64,000 nucleotides of DNA from Ferdinandcohnia sp047238305 (GTDB lineage: Bacteria; Bacillota; Bacilli; Bacillales; Bacillaceae_L). The notes under the pieces were generated by a model. It made no database searches, had not been told where the DNA came from, and saw nothing but the letters and a program-made list of their open reading frames with translations. Shown here in pieces: positions 26,133 to 34,636 of this stretch (position 1 is its first letter; each line of letters begins with the position of its first letter). Location: the NCBI RefSeq assembly GCF_047238305.1, contig NZ_JBDFMO010000001.1, forward strand, positions 3,534,001 through 3,598,000, given 5' to 3'. The translations under genes were made by a program, and so were the position numbers.

Positions 26133-26711
26133 CTATTTGGAGTTTGCAAAAACCCCTTTATTTTTCGCGAAGTAATCCCATCCTGAAACAATCGTAAATA
26201 TGACGGCAACCCAGAGCGCAATCATATCAAAAGGAATGGATAGAAATTCAAACGGCCAATTATGTAACAATAATGCAGAAACAGCTACAACTTGAGCCCA
26301 CATTTTTATCTTTCCTAGCATTTTCGCAGCTGAAACCTCTCCACCCTCTGCTAATAAAAGACGTAAGCCAGTAACCGCGAACTCTCTACTTATGATAATA
26401 ACAACCATCCAGGCTGGTGCTAAGCCAAACTCGACTAAACTGACCAACGCTGCGGATACTAGAAGCTTGTCTGCAAGTGGGTCTAAAAACTTTCCAAGGT
26501 TTGTTACTAAATTATGCTTCCTTGCTAAGTGACCATCAATCCAATCTGTACTAGAAGCCACAATAAAAATAATTGCACCGACTAAATGTGAAACGGGAAT
26601 GGACATTGAGCCGATCGAAACATCGCCCCATCCAAACGGAACAAACATAATAATTAAAAATAATGGAATTAGACAAATTCTTGCCACTGTAATTTTATTT
26701 GGTAAATTCAA
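26133..26711 (-). CDS. pgsA: CDP-diacylglycerol-glycerol-3-phosphate 3-phosphatidyltransferase PgsA
   Basis: This 192-residue integral membrane enzyme makes phosphatidylglycerophosphate, the committed step to phosphatidylglycerol. The CDP-alcohol phosphotransferase signature DG-x2-AR-x8-G-x3-D-x3-D is intact (DGHLARKHNLVTNLGKFLD, then PLAD), and several hydrophobic helices span the rest. The start is TTG at 26709-26711, eight bases after GGAGG. It lies downstream of the rodZ-like gene, past a terminator. Confidence 0.95.
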   Translation of the reverse strand: MNLPNKITVARICLIPLFLIIMFVPFGWGDVSIGSMSIPVSHLVGAIIFIVASSTDWIDGHLARKHNLVTNLGKFLDPLADKLLVSAALVSLVEFGLAPAWMVVIIISREFAVTGLRLLLAEGGEVSAAKMLGKIKMWAQVVAVSALLLHNWPFEFLSIPFDMIALWVAVIFTIVSGWDYFAKNKGVFANSK

Positions 26712-26771
26712 AATTCATACCTCCAACATGTACTAAATATCTATAATAGTGATAATAACACTTATACGAAA

Positions 26772-26800
26772 CAAAAAGCCATCATAATGATGACTTTTTG
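26772..26800 (-). terminator. Intrinsic terminator after ymfM/rodZ
   Basis: On the minus strand AAAAAGTCATCAT/ATGATGGCTTTTT (one G-T pair) is followed by GTTTC. It begins at the rodZ stop codon and precedes pgsA. Confidence 0.85.
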
Positions 26801-27709
26801 TTATTCCTCGGTTCCTGGAGTGTACTTTAACGTAATGATTTGACGAACAATTTGTCCGGTGTCAAATGGGTACGTAAAAGGTTCACCATTAATTTCTACT
26901 GTGAGATCCGAAGACCTACCAACTGTTAAAATCACTTCTGATTGATTTGTTAAATCAACCTCTTTTGTTGCACCATTTGCAATTGTTTCGTATATAAACC
27001 TTTCATTTTGAGGATTTTGCAACGTTACCCATGATTGGCCAGCTTCGGTAGCAGTAACTTTAACCTTAAATGAATCCGTATTCTTCAACTCATAAGTTGC
27101 GGTACTATTGCGTTTTTCAATTTCGACTAGCTCTTGCGCTGGAGTCTCTTCGACTGGTGTCTCTTCTTGGGCAGGGGCATTATCCGTTTCACCGGCTACC
27201 TGTTCTTCTTCGTTCGGTTTTTCATTTTTCTCATCCTGAACAGGAGGTGGATCTTTTGATTCATCATATTCGGTTTCCTGACTCTCAAGTTTTGTCTCCG
27301 GTTCCTCAGCAACATCTTTTTTGGATACAAACCAATAGATCGTCATCGCTCCACCAAGTAGGAAAAGAGCTAATATAATGATTGGCACCTTATCTATGAT
27401 TTTTGAACTTGTCGTAGAAATTTGTTTTCTCGATTGCACTCTAGAAATTTGTTCAGGAATATCATCATTATATGTACCAGGAATTTCCGACTTAAATTCC
27501 TCAAATAATTGCTCAGGATTTAGCCCGACTGCTTCTGCATATTGTTTAATGAATGCACGGACGTAGAATTTACCTGGCATGACGGAGTAATTTCCCTCTT
27601 CAATACCAACCAAATATCTTTTTTGGATTTTCGTTATTTGCTGTAAATCATCCAAACTTAAACTTTTTTGTTCTCTTGCTTCTTTAAGTCGAGAACCTAA
27701 TTCAGTCAT
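26801..27709 (-). CDS. rodZ: RodZ-like cell-shape protein (YmfM)
   Basis: This 302-residue bitopic membrane protein links MreB to the wall-elongation machinery. A cytoplasmic Xre-type HTH is at about 3-68 (LGSRLKEAREQKSLSLDDLQ). A single transmembrane helix near 105-128 (PIIILALFLLGGAMTIYWF) is followed by an acidic Pro/Glu-rich linker and a C-terminal beta domain of DUF4115 type. The ATG at 27707-27709 (MTELGSRL) is preferred; the in-frame GTG three codons earlier is part of the GTAGGTGA ribosome binding site. It lies downstream of ymfK. Confidence 0.9.
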   Translation of the reverse strand: MTELGSRLKEAREQKSLSLDDLQQITKIQKRYLVGIEEGNYSVMPGKFYVRAFIKQYAEAVGLNPEQLFEEFKSEIPGTYNDDIPEQISRVQSRKQISTTSSKIIDKVPIIILALFLLGGAMTIYWFVSKKDVAEEPETKLESQETEYDESKDPPPVQDEKNEKPNEEEQVAGETDNAPAQEETPVEETPAQELVEIEKRNSTATYELKNTDSFKVKVTATEAGQSWVTLQNPQNERFIYETIANGATKEVDLTNQSEVILTVGRSSDLTVEINGEPFTYPFDTGQIVRQIITLKYTPGTEE

Positions 27710-27815
27710 TTTATTCACCTACCAACTCTCGGATACCTATTCACATATTCGCGTTCATAATACTAGCATTTTTATCCTTCACAGTAAAGGTATTGCTAGT
27801 ATATTTACATAAAAA

Positions 27816-28601
27816 TTAAAAATCAAAACCTGAAAAATTAGTCTCAGAAAACTGTTGGTATTCCATATCATATGTAATTTCTTCTTCAGGTTCATTTCGA
27901 AGTTCAATGATATAATCAAAATCCTTTAATGTATACTCGGTATTACGGACAAATATATCAGGATGCTCCACCAATTTAACTGCAGGAAGTCTCATGATCT
28001 CCCTAACTAACTGTAAATGTTTTTCAGTTGCACGCTTTGTAGAAACTATACCATCGATTATAAAAAGATTATCGACGTTATACTCATCATGAATTAACTC
28101 ATTCCTCATTGTTTGCTTTAATAAAGTCGAGGATACAAACAACCATTTTTTATGCGCACAAACACTTGCAGCCACGACAGATTCGGTTTTACCTACTCTT
28201 GGCATTCCACGTATTCCAATCAGCTTATGCCCCTCCTGCTTAAAGAGCTCGGCCATGAAATCAACAAGAAGCCCTAATTCATCCCGAGTAAACCGGAATG
28301 TTTTCTTATCATCTGCATCGCGCTGTATATATCGTCCATGTCTTACCGCAAGCTTATCACGAAGCTTAGGTTCCCTAAGCTTTGTAACGGTTATCGTGTC
28401 CATTGTATGTAAAATTGATTCAAGTCTTTCAATTTGCTCTTTATTATCACTTAATAAAAGCATTCCCCTTCTACGATCGTCTACACCATTTATTGTGACA
28501 ATATTTATCGAAAGCATTCCTAATAAAGAAGATATATCCCCAAGTAGTCCTGGGCGATTTTTTGCAATTTCATATTCCAAATACCACTCTTTTTTCTCCA
28601 A
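27816..28601 (-). CDS. ymfK: YmfK, DUF3388 protein with ACT-like N-terminus
   Basis: This 261-residue conserved Bacillus protein has no established role. The N-terminal 75 residues (EYEIAKNRPGLLGDISSLLG, then INIVTINGVDD) look like an ACT-type small-molecule-binding domain. Further on, GIRGMPRVGKTES (about 137-149) resembles a P-loop. TTG at 28599-28601 is the most likely start, but its ribosome binding site is weak. It lies between ymfJ and rodZ as in B. subtilis. Confidence 0.85.
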   Translation of the reverse strand: MEKKEWYLEYEIAKNRPGLLGDISSLLGMLSINIVTINGVDDRRRGMLLLSDNKEQIERLESILHTMDTITVTKLREPKLRDKLAVRHGRYIQRDADDKKTFRFTRDELGLLVDFMAELFKQEGHKLIGIRGMPRVGKTESVVAASVCAHKKWLFVSSTLLKQTMRNELIHDEYNVDNLFIIDGIVSTKRATEKHLQLVREIMRLPAVKLVEHPDIFVRNTEYTLKDFDYIIELRNEPEEEITYDMEYQQFSETNFSGFDF

Positions 28602-28700
28602 AATATATCCCAGCCCCTCGCTTGGTGTTTATCATTTCCAATTGTGAAACTGTGCATCACTTTTATTATAAACTAATCAATTCACATTTTATAGAGGGGT

Positions 28701-28733
28701 AAAAAAATAAAAAAGAGAGGAAAGTCCTCTCTC
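28701..28733 (-). terminator. Intrinsic terminator after ymfJ
   Basis: On the minus strand GAGAGG/CCTCTC is followed by TTTTTTATTTTTTT. It separates ymfI-ymfJ from ymfK. Confidence 0.9.
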
Positions 28734-28754
28734 ATTTTAAAAACACTGCGTAAC

Positions 28755-28997
28755 CTATTGAACAAGCTTCACCATTACGTTGGCAATTGCTTGTTGCTCC
28801 TCTTCAGAAGCAACTGTCCAAAGGTCTCTTAATACTTTTTCTTGAGCATTTTTCGGCTCTACTTCACTTGCAAGGTAATCACCTAGTTGATGAGCCATAT
28901 CATTGATCACATTTTGATCCATTCCCTCAGATTTAGCATGCTGCAAGCGATCACCTAAAAAATTTTTCCAATCCTCAAAATTGTCTAGTACTGACAT
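28755..28997 (-). CDS. ymfJ: YmfJ, DUF3243 protein
   Basis: This 80-residue, acidic, helical small protein (MSVLDNFEDWKNFLGDRLQ) is conserved in Bacillus and of unknown function. The ATG is preceded by AAGGAGGGT. It follows ymfI by 86 bp without a terminator and is itself followed by a strong one. Confidence 0.9.
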   Translation of the reverse strand: MSVLDNFEDWKNFLGDRLQHAKSEGMDQNVINDMAHQLGDYLASEVEPKNAQEKVLRDLWTVASEEEQQAIANVMVKLVQ

Positions 28998-29083
28998 AAG
29001 TGACCCTCCTTATTAGGTTATTACAATGTTAGTTTGTCGTTTGTTGTGTTATTTATTCGTAAATAATGAATGCTAAAATAAAG

Positions 29084-29809
29084 TTAACAATGCCAACCAC
29101 CATTGACGGACAACACTTGACCAGTAATATAAGAAGCTTTATTCGAAAGTAGAAAAGCAACCGCATTTGCGACCTCACTTGGTTCTCCAATTCTACCCAT
29201 CGGAATTTCTTCGCTAATGCCTTCGATATCTTCTGGAGTAAATTCCTTAAGCATGTTTGTATCAATCGCGCCTGGTGCAACAGCATTAACTCTAATGCCA
29301 CTAAGCGCAACTTCCTTTGCTAAAGCTTTTACAAATGAGATTTGCCCACCCTTTACCATAGAATAAAGCACTTCACAGGAGGCACCCGTGATCCCCCAAA
29401 TCGAGGATACGACGATGATATTTCCACTTTTTTTTGTGATCATGTTTGGAAGTAATGCTCTTGTTAACATATACGGTGTACTCACATGAAGCTGTACCAT
29501 TTGTTCTACTGTCTTTTCGTCAAAATCAGTCATAAGTCCAAACACACTCTTACCGGAATTATGAATAATTGCATCAATTGGATGTTGAATTTGGTTAACT
29601 AAATGGTTCACACCGTTTGGCAAACTTAAATCTGCCTGAATCAGGAATGTTTCCACACCTTTGGAAGCTAATTCCTCTGCACTTTTTTTTATAGATTGTT
29701 CATTTTCATGGTAGTGAAGGTATAACGAATAGCCAAGACCGGCAATTTCTTTTGCAATGGCACTTCCAATTCCCCCACTCGCACCTGTCACTAATGCATA
29801 TTTTTTCAT
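29084..29809 (-). CDS. ymfI: Short-chain dehydrogenase/reductase YmfI (FabG-like)
   Basis: This 241-residue classical SDR has a nucleotide site TGASGGIGSAIAKE at the N-terminus. The catalytic Ser...Tyr-x3-Lys is in SSIWGITGASCEVLYSMVK, and the PGAID motif and C-terminal SVNGGWHC match FabG-type 3-oxoacyl-ACP reductases. The substrate is not known; the genomic position with M16 peptidases matches B. subtilis ymfI. It lies behind the ymfH terminator. Confidence 0.92.
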   Translation of the reverse strand: MKKYALVTGASGGIGSAIAKEIAGLGYSLYLHYHENEQSIKKSAEELASKGVETFLIQADLSLPNGVNHLVNQIQHPIDAIIHNSGKSVFGLMTDFDEKTVEQMVQLHVSTPYMLTRALLPNMITKKSGNIIVVSSIWGITGASCEVLYSMVKGGQISFVKALAKEVALSGIRVNAVAPGAIDTNMLKEFTPEDIEGISEEIPMGRIGEPSEVANAVAFLLSNKASYITGQVLSVNGGWHC

Positions 29810-29824
29810 TACTCATTTCCCCTT

Positions 29825-29858
29825 AAAAAAGCATCCTTCACAAAAGGATGCTTTTTTG
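29825..29858 (-). terminator. Intrinsic terminator after ymfH
   Basis: On the minus strand AAAAAAGCATCC/GGATGCTTTTTT, a 12-bp stem that includes its own T run, lies three bases past the ymfH stop. Confidence 0.93.
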
Positions 29859-29861
29859 TGC

Positions 29862-31151
29862 TTACGTATTTTTAGGTACAACCTGGCACTCAGTCATTCG
29901 AATTTCATCAAAGAATTCGTTTACCGTGTTTGTTATATCATCGACTGTTAAATTTTCCATCATTGGAACGACATCGAATAAATTCATTTCATTAAATGCA
30001 TACCTTGTAAATTGATTTGCAATATAATCAGGTGAATTTAAAGAGCGTAAAAACGCCCCAATCTTTTTCTTTTTGACACGTTCCAGTTCTTCTGATGTGA
30101 TTCCTTCGTTTTTACTGGAATACATAATATTTCTAATTTTGGATGATAATTCATCAGGGTTAGGTGTATCACCACCAACGACTGCAAAACCAAACCCTTG
30201 TTCTTCCGTATAATCATACGTAAATGTGTCATCAATTAAGCCCTCATCATATAATTCCTGATAATGCTTCGAGCTTTTGCCAAACAGCCAATCCAGTATA
30301 ATTGTTAAAGATAATTCTTGTTTAAGTAATTGATCGCTCTTACGTGACGGATTTAAAGCTTTTACACCCACCATGCATTTGGAGGATTGAACATTCATTT
30401 TTAGTACTTTTTTCTTTTCATTAACTTCAATTGGTTCATCTTCAAAATGGCGCTTAATTTCTGGCTGATCCTTGTAATCCTTTTGTGCTTGGTTTGAACG
30501 AATTTGATCCATTATTTTTTCCGGATTAATTGAACCAACAACAAATAAAACCATATTGCTCGGGTGATAGAAGGTTTCGTAACATTCATAAAGCATATCT
30601 TTTGTTATTTTGGCGATGGAATCAATTGTTCCTGCAATGTCGATTCGTACCGGATGATTTTTATACATATTTTCAATGACACCAAAATATAGTCGCCAAT
30701 CAGGATTGTCATCGTACATTGTAATTTCTTGACCAATAATTCCCTTTTCTTTTTCTACCGTTTTTTCAGTAAAATAAGGACTTTGAACAAAGTCAATCAA
30801 TGTCTTAAGATTCAATTCGACATTGGATGTGCTTGAAAAAAGATAAGCAGTTCTGGTAAATGAAGTAAACGCATTGGCCGATGCACCCTGTTTACTAAAA
30901 TCTTGGAATACATCGCCATCTTCTTTTTCAAAAAGCTTATGCTCCAAAAAATGAGCAATTCCATCAGGTACATGAACAAACTCATCCTTACCTAATGGTA
31001 CAAATTGATTATCCACTGAACCGTAATTTGTAGTGAATGTAGCATAAGTTTTGTTAAATCCCTTTTTAGGAAGGATATAGACATTTAGCCCATTTTCAAG
31101 CTTCTCATGAAAAAGAACCTCTTGAAGTTGATCAAATGCGATTTTTTCCAT
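29862..31151 (-). CDS. ymfH: M16 metallopeptidase YmfH
   Basis: This 429-residue zinc peptidase keeps the inverted zinc motif HFLEH (HxxEH) in IAHFLEHKLFEKEDG, with the downstream Glu expected about 75 residues later. It is therefore the catalytic partner, while YmfF lacks the motif, giving the active/inactive pair common in this family. The ATG overlaps the ymfF stop codon by one base (TAATG), so the two are coupled. The substrate is unknown in Bacillus. The ribosome binding site is GGAGGCAGG. Confidence 0.92.
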   Translation of the reverse strand: MEKIAFDQLQEVLFHEKLENGLNVYILPKKGFNKTYATFTTNYGSVDNQFVPLGKDEFVHVPDGIAHFLEHKLFEKEDGDVFQDFSKQGASANAFTSFTRTAYLFSSTSNVELNLKTLIDFVQSPYFTEKTVEKEKGIIGQEITMYDDNPDWRLYFGVIENMYKNHPVRIDIAGTIDSIAKITKDMLYECYETFYHPSNMVLFVVGSINPEKIMDQIRSNQAQKDYKDQPEIKRHFEDEPIEVNEKKKVLKMNVQSSKCMVGVKALNPSRKSDQLLKQELSLTIILDWLFGKSSKHYQELYDEGLIDDTFTYDYTEEQGFGFAVVGGDTPNPDELSSKIRNIMYSSKNEGITSEELERVKKKKIGAFLRSLNSPDYIANQFTRYAFNEMNLFDVVPMMENLTVDDITNTVNEFFDEIRMTECQVVPKNT

Positions 31152-32431
31152 TACCTGCCTCCCTCCAATCCTGTAAGGAAGTAGATGGTATCAAGTTCAA
31201 TTTTTTTTGCCACATTGACTACTTCCTCCTTCGTTACAGCTTCAATTCCAGAAATCCAATCGTCAAGCTTTCTTGGTTTTGGAGAAACAACATTATGATA
31301 CAGGACCTCCGCAATTCCTCGAGACGTATCAATGGTTTCAAGCAGTTGATTCTTGATGACAGCTTTTGTTTGAGTCATAATTTCATCTGTGAAATCACCA
31401 TCGATCATCGCTTGCATTTGTTCCTTTATAATGGTTACAGCACGATCAAAATTAGAAACATCGATTCCAGACATCACCATTAATAAACCTTTGTGACTTT
31501 CTACCCTTGATGCAGCATAATAGGCCAAGCTTTCTTTTTCACGTACATTAATAAATAACTTTGAATGCGAAAATCCACCAAATATCCCGTTGAATACTTG
31601 AAGGGCATCATAATCAGGATCACTATAGGTTGTATTTGTTCGATAGCCAATATTTAGCTTCCCTTGTTTAACATCTTGTTTTTCAATGACTTCATTGACT
31701 TTTACGACCTGTTTTGCTTCCTTTTCTGTATATGGACGCTTGTTTCGATCCGTAAATACAAACGCTGAAGAAACAGCTTCCTTTACCTTATCGGGTTCAA
31801 TATTACCAATGATATATAAGTCCATCTCATCTTCTTCGATTACTTTTTGATAATAATCGTATAAGGATTGTGCTGAAATTTGATCAATGTCTTCAATTCT
31901 TCCGTTTACGTGAAGATGATAAGGTTCATCCTTACACATTTCTTCAACTAAGCGTAAGTTTGAATACCTCATTTTATCATCATTAACGGCTTGAATACGT
32001 TGCTTAAGGCTACGTTTCTCTTTTTCCACGATTCCACTCTTAAAAGCTCCATTTTCAGTGACAGGAGAAAGGACAATCTCTTGTAACAATGCAATCGCTT
32101 TATCAAGGAGTGGTGTTTGATCTTTTAAGAATATTTCATTCGCAATTTCAACAAAAAATGTAATAATGTGATTTTCACCTTTTTTAGCTAAATCCACATA
32201 CAATACAGCTCCATATAATTCATCTAAATAAGAGCGTAAACTAGTTGTTGAGGGATAGCTAGGTGTTTCACTTTGTAAGACATACGGGAGCAATGCCCTC
32301 TGGGTTACGTATTCCTCCAGAAGCGGGGCTTTCATTCTTAATACAATGGTATTCGTTTTAAATTTATCTGTTTTAATTGTGTGGAGTGTCAAACCATTTA
32401 ATTTATGTTCAGATTCGTCCAATAAAAACAT
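31151..32431 (-). CDS. ymfF: M16-family peptidase-like protein YmfF (inactive subunit type)
   Basis: This 426-residue M16-fold protein (NTIVLRMKAPLLEEYVTQRA) has no HxxEH at the position where YmfH has it. It is therefore probably a structural or substrate-recognition partner. The C-terminal half has the R-Y pair region (FGGFSHSKLFINVREKES) typical of M16 proteins. The ribosome binding site AAAAAGGAGG lies ten bases upstream of the ATG. It is first in a ymfF-ymfH unit with its own promoter. Confidence 0.9.
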   Translation of the reverse strand: MFLLDESEHKLNGLTLHTIKTDKFKTNTIVLRMKAPLLEEYVTQRALLPYVLQSETPSYPSTTSLRSYLDELYGAVLYVDLAKKGENHIITFFVEIANEIFLKDQTPLLDKAIALLQEIVLSPVTENGAFKSGIVEKEKRSLKQRIQAVNDDKMRYSNLRLVEEMCKDEPYHLHVNGRIEDIDQISAQSLYDYYQKVIEEDEMDLYIIGNIEPDKVKEAVSSAFVFTDRNKRPYTEKEAKQVVKVNEVIEKQDVKQGKLNIGYRTNTTYSDPDYDALQVFNGIFGGFSHSKLFINVREKESLAYYAASRVESHKGLLMVMSGIDVSNFDRAVTIIKEQMQAMIDGDFTDEIMTQTKAVIKNQLLETIDTSRGIAEVLYHNVVSPKPRKLDDWISGIEAVTKEEVVNVAKKIELDTIYFLTGLEGGR

Positions 32432-32514
32432 GTAAACATAGCCTCCTTTTTAAGTCATAACAAAACCATATATGGCTATTTTTCAACTAAAACCATTTAA
32501 TTAGTCTTAAAATC

Positions 32515-32544
32515 ACTATAACCTCATATTAGCAATAATTTCAA
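32515..32544 (-). promoter_or_regulatory. Sigma-A promoter of ymfF-ymfH
   Basis: On the minus strand TTGAAA (32539-32544), 18 bp, TATAGT (32515-32520), directly downstream of the nupQ terminator. Confidence 0.6.
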
Positions 32545-32566
32545 GTTTTGGTCCAAAAATTTCCTA

Positions 32567-32600
32567 CAAAAAAAGGAATGGCTTTTCAGCCATTCCTTTT
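32567..32600 (-). terminator. Intrinsic terminator after nupQ
   Basis: On the minus strand AAAAGGAATGGC/GCCATTCCTTTT is followed by further T. It ends the nucleoside transporter operon. Confidence 0.93.
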
Positions 32601-32610
32601 AGAAATAATA

Positions 32611-33564
32611 TTATCGTTTACCTGAATCAAATGGTTCTCCAGCAGCCTTAGGTGCTTGTGAAGATTTAGAAAATAGAACCAATGCAATTAAAGTAACCAC
32701 ATAAGGGAAAATCTTTAAGAGAATTGGTGGAACTACTGCAAGCTCTGGAATAACCTGTGAAACGTTGGCAACAGTACTTGCGAAACCAAAGAACAAGGTC
32801 GCTCCTAAAATGCCAAGTGGCTTCCATTGTCCGAAGATTAATGACGCTAAGGCCAAGAATCCCAAACCAGATACGTTTCCAGTAAATTCACCTGCATATG
32901 TCACAATAATAAGTCCTCCACCTAAACCTGAGAAGGCGCCTGAAAGTATAACTCCAAGGTAGCGGATACCTTTTACATTAACACCTGCAGCTTCTGCAGC
33001 TTGTGGAAATTCGCCACAAGAACGTAACCGAAGGCCTATTTTTGTTTTAAATAATACAAATGCACTAAATAATAGAACTAGCAAGATAAACCAAGTTGTT
33101 GCATATGTTTTTGTGAAAAACAAATCCCCGATAACAGGAATTGAAGCCAGGCCAGGAACATCAAATGGGGCAAAACCACTAGTAATACGGATATTTCCAC
33201 TACCTGTAATATTTCTTGCTAAGAATACCGTTAATGCACCGGCTATCATATTAATTGCAGTACCACTAATAATTTGATCGGCATTTAAGTTAATACTTGC
33301 GAATGCATGTAATAGAGAAAAGAGGATCCCTACAACGACTGCTGCGAGTAAGCCAATCCATAATACTAAACTATGATTTGCTATTACTCCTTGAAGATAA
33401 TAAATGGTGAGTGAACCAGCAAAAGCGCCAAAAATCATTAGACCGTCTAACCCGATGTTGACAACACCACTTCGTTCACTAAATAATCCTCCAAGCGCTG
33501 TAATAAGAAGAGGGATTGTAAATACGATTGCATATGGAAAGATCTGTTCAATTATAGCCCACAT
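32611..33564 (-). CDS. nupQ: Nucleoside ABC transporter permease (NupQ/YufQ-like)
   Basis: This 317-residue BPD_transp_2-type permease has about eight to nine hydrophobic helices. Family landmarks are FTIPLLITALGGLFSERSGV, NIGLDGLMIFGAF, and ADQIISGTAINM. With NupP it forms the channel of a BMP-dependent nucleoside importer. It is last in the nupN-O-P-Q order, one base after nupP, and followed by a strong terminator. In B. subtilis the homologous operon is elsewhere; its place between ymfC and ymfF is seen in other Bacillus. Confidence 0.92.
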   Translation of the reverse strand: MWAIIEQIFPYAIVFTIPLLITALGGLFSERSGVVNIGLDGLMIFGAFAGSLTIYYLQGVIANHSLVLWIGLLAAVVVGILFSLLHAFASINLNADQIISGTAINMIAGALTVFLARNITGSGNIRITSGFAPFDVPGLASIPVIGDLFFTKTYATTWFILLVLLFSAFVLFKTKIGLRLRSCGEFPQAAEAAGVNVKGIRYLGVILSGAFSGLGGGLIIVTYAGEFTGNVSGLGFLALASLIFGQWKPLGILGATLFFGFASTVANVSQVIPELAVVPPILLKIFPYVVTLIALVLFSKSSQAPKAAGEPFDSGKR

Positions 33565-33565
33565 A

Positions 33566-34636
33566 TTACGCTTCCTCCTTTTTTACAGCTTTACTTTTTG
33601 AATTATTTCGGCGCTTCATGAATTTATTCAATAAACGTTCGATTAAAATACTAGTAGCAGCGAAATAAATAATAATCGCAATAATTGTGTTTGCAATTTC
33701 TGGTGGAATTTCTGTCATCGCATTCATAAAACCTGTTCCAGAATAAAGGATTCCAAAGAATACAGCAGCAAAGAATACACCAATCGGATTGTTAGCTCCT
33801 AATAAAGCTACAGCAATTCCATCAAAGCCTTGGGACGGTAAAATTCCAATTTGCATGCTCGTTGCATTTCCTGTGTACATCGCAACACCTGCTAGTCCTG
33901 CTAATCCACCTGAAATGAGCATGGATAATACAATATTTGAATTTACTCGCATCCCTGCAAATTCAGCAGCATGGCGGTTAAACCCTACCGCTTTTAATTC
34001 AAAACCTAAAGTTGTTTTATTAATGATAAAACTAACAATAATAACCGCAATAATACCTAAGAACAAACCAAGATTAATATAGGAGCCTTGGAACATTTCA
34101 GTTAAAAATGGTACGCGTAATGTTGCTTCATCTGCTAATTTTCTAGATTCTGTTTCTAGAAATTCACCTTTAAAATATCCAGGTACAACATAATACACAG
34201 TCCAATAAGCAACCCAGTTCATCATGATTGTTGAAACAACCTCATGTACATTAAATCTGGCTTTAAGCAATCCAGGAATAAACGCCCAAAGAGCTCCACC
34301 AAGAAAACCGCATAAAATCATAACGAGTAGGAGAATTGGTCTTGACCAGTCAAATGTTAAACCAATAGCAGTCGCAACAAGGCCACCAATTAGCATCTGG
34401 CCAGAAGCTCCGATATTAAATAAACCTGTACGGAATGCAAAAGCAACTGATAAACCAGTAAAGATTAAGGGTGATGCTGTAGCTAAAGTATCACCTATTC
34501 TCGAGATGTTTTTTAAACCTCCCTGGAACAAGTAACCATACCCTTCAAAGGGATTGCTTCCAATGAAAAGCATTAAGATTCCGCCAGCGATTAAACCTAA
34601 AAGCACGGCAATCAATGAAACAATTGTGGTTCTCAT
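33566..34636 (-). CDS. nupP: Nucleoside ABC transporter permease (NupP/YufP-like)
   Basis: This 356-residue permease has multiple membrane segments beginning with VSLIAVLLGLIAGGILMLF. It contains FRTGLFNIGASGQMLIGGL and the coupling-loop region EVVSTIMMNW. It partners NupQ. The ATG overlaps the nupO stop (ATGA, four bases), indicating translational coupling. A basic C-terminal tail (MKRRNNSKSKAVKKEE) faces the cytoplasm. Confidence 0.92.
   Translation of the reverse strand: MRTTIVSLIAVLLGLIAGGILMLFIGSNPFEGYGYLFQGGLKNISRIGDTLATASPLIFTGLSVAFAFRTGLFNIGASGQMLIGGLVATAIGLTFDWSRPILLLVMILCGFLGGALWAFIPGLLKARFNVHEVVSTIMMNWVAYWTVYYVVPGYFKGEFLETESRKLADEATLRVPFLTEMFQGSYINLGLFLGIIAVIIVSFIINKTTLGFELKAVGFNRHAAEFAGMRVNSNIVLSMLISGGLAGLAGVAMYTGNATSMQIGILPSQGFDGIAVALLGANNPIGVFFAAVFFGILYSGTGFMNAMTEIPPEIANTIIAIIIYFAATSILIERLLNKFMKRRNNSKSKAVKKEEA

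Noticed and set aside
27759..27802. Inverted repeat ATACTAGCA/TGCTAGTAT between ymfK and rodZ as a terminator
   Set aside because: The loop is about 25 bases and no T run follows on the minus strand; it may be chance or a weak operator.
28255..28647. 130-codon open frame on the plus strand opposite ymfK
   Set aside because: It is antisense to a well-supported gene, has no ribosome binding site and no recognisable protein features.
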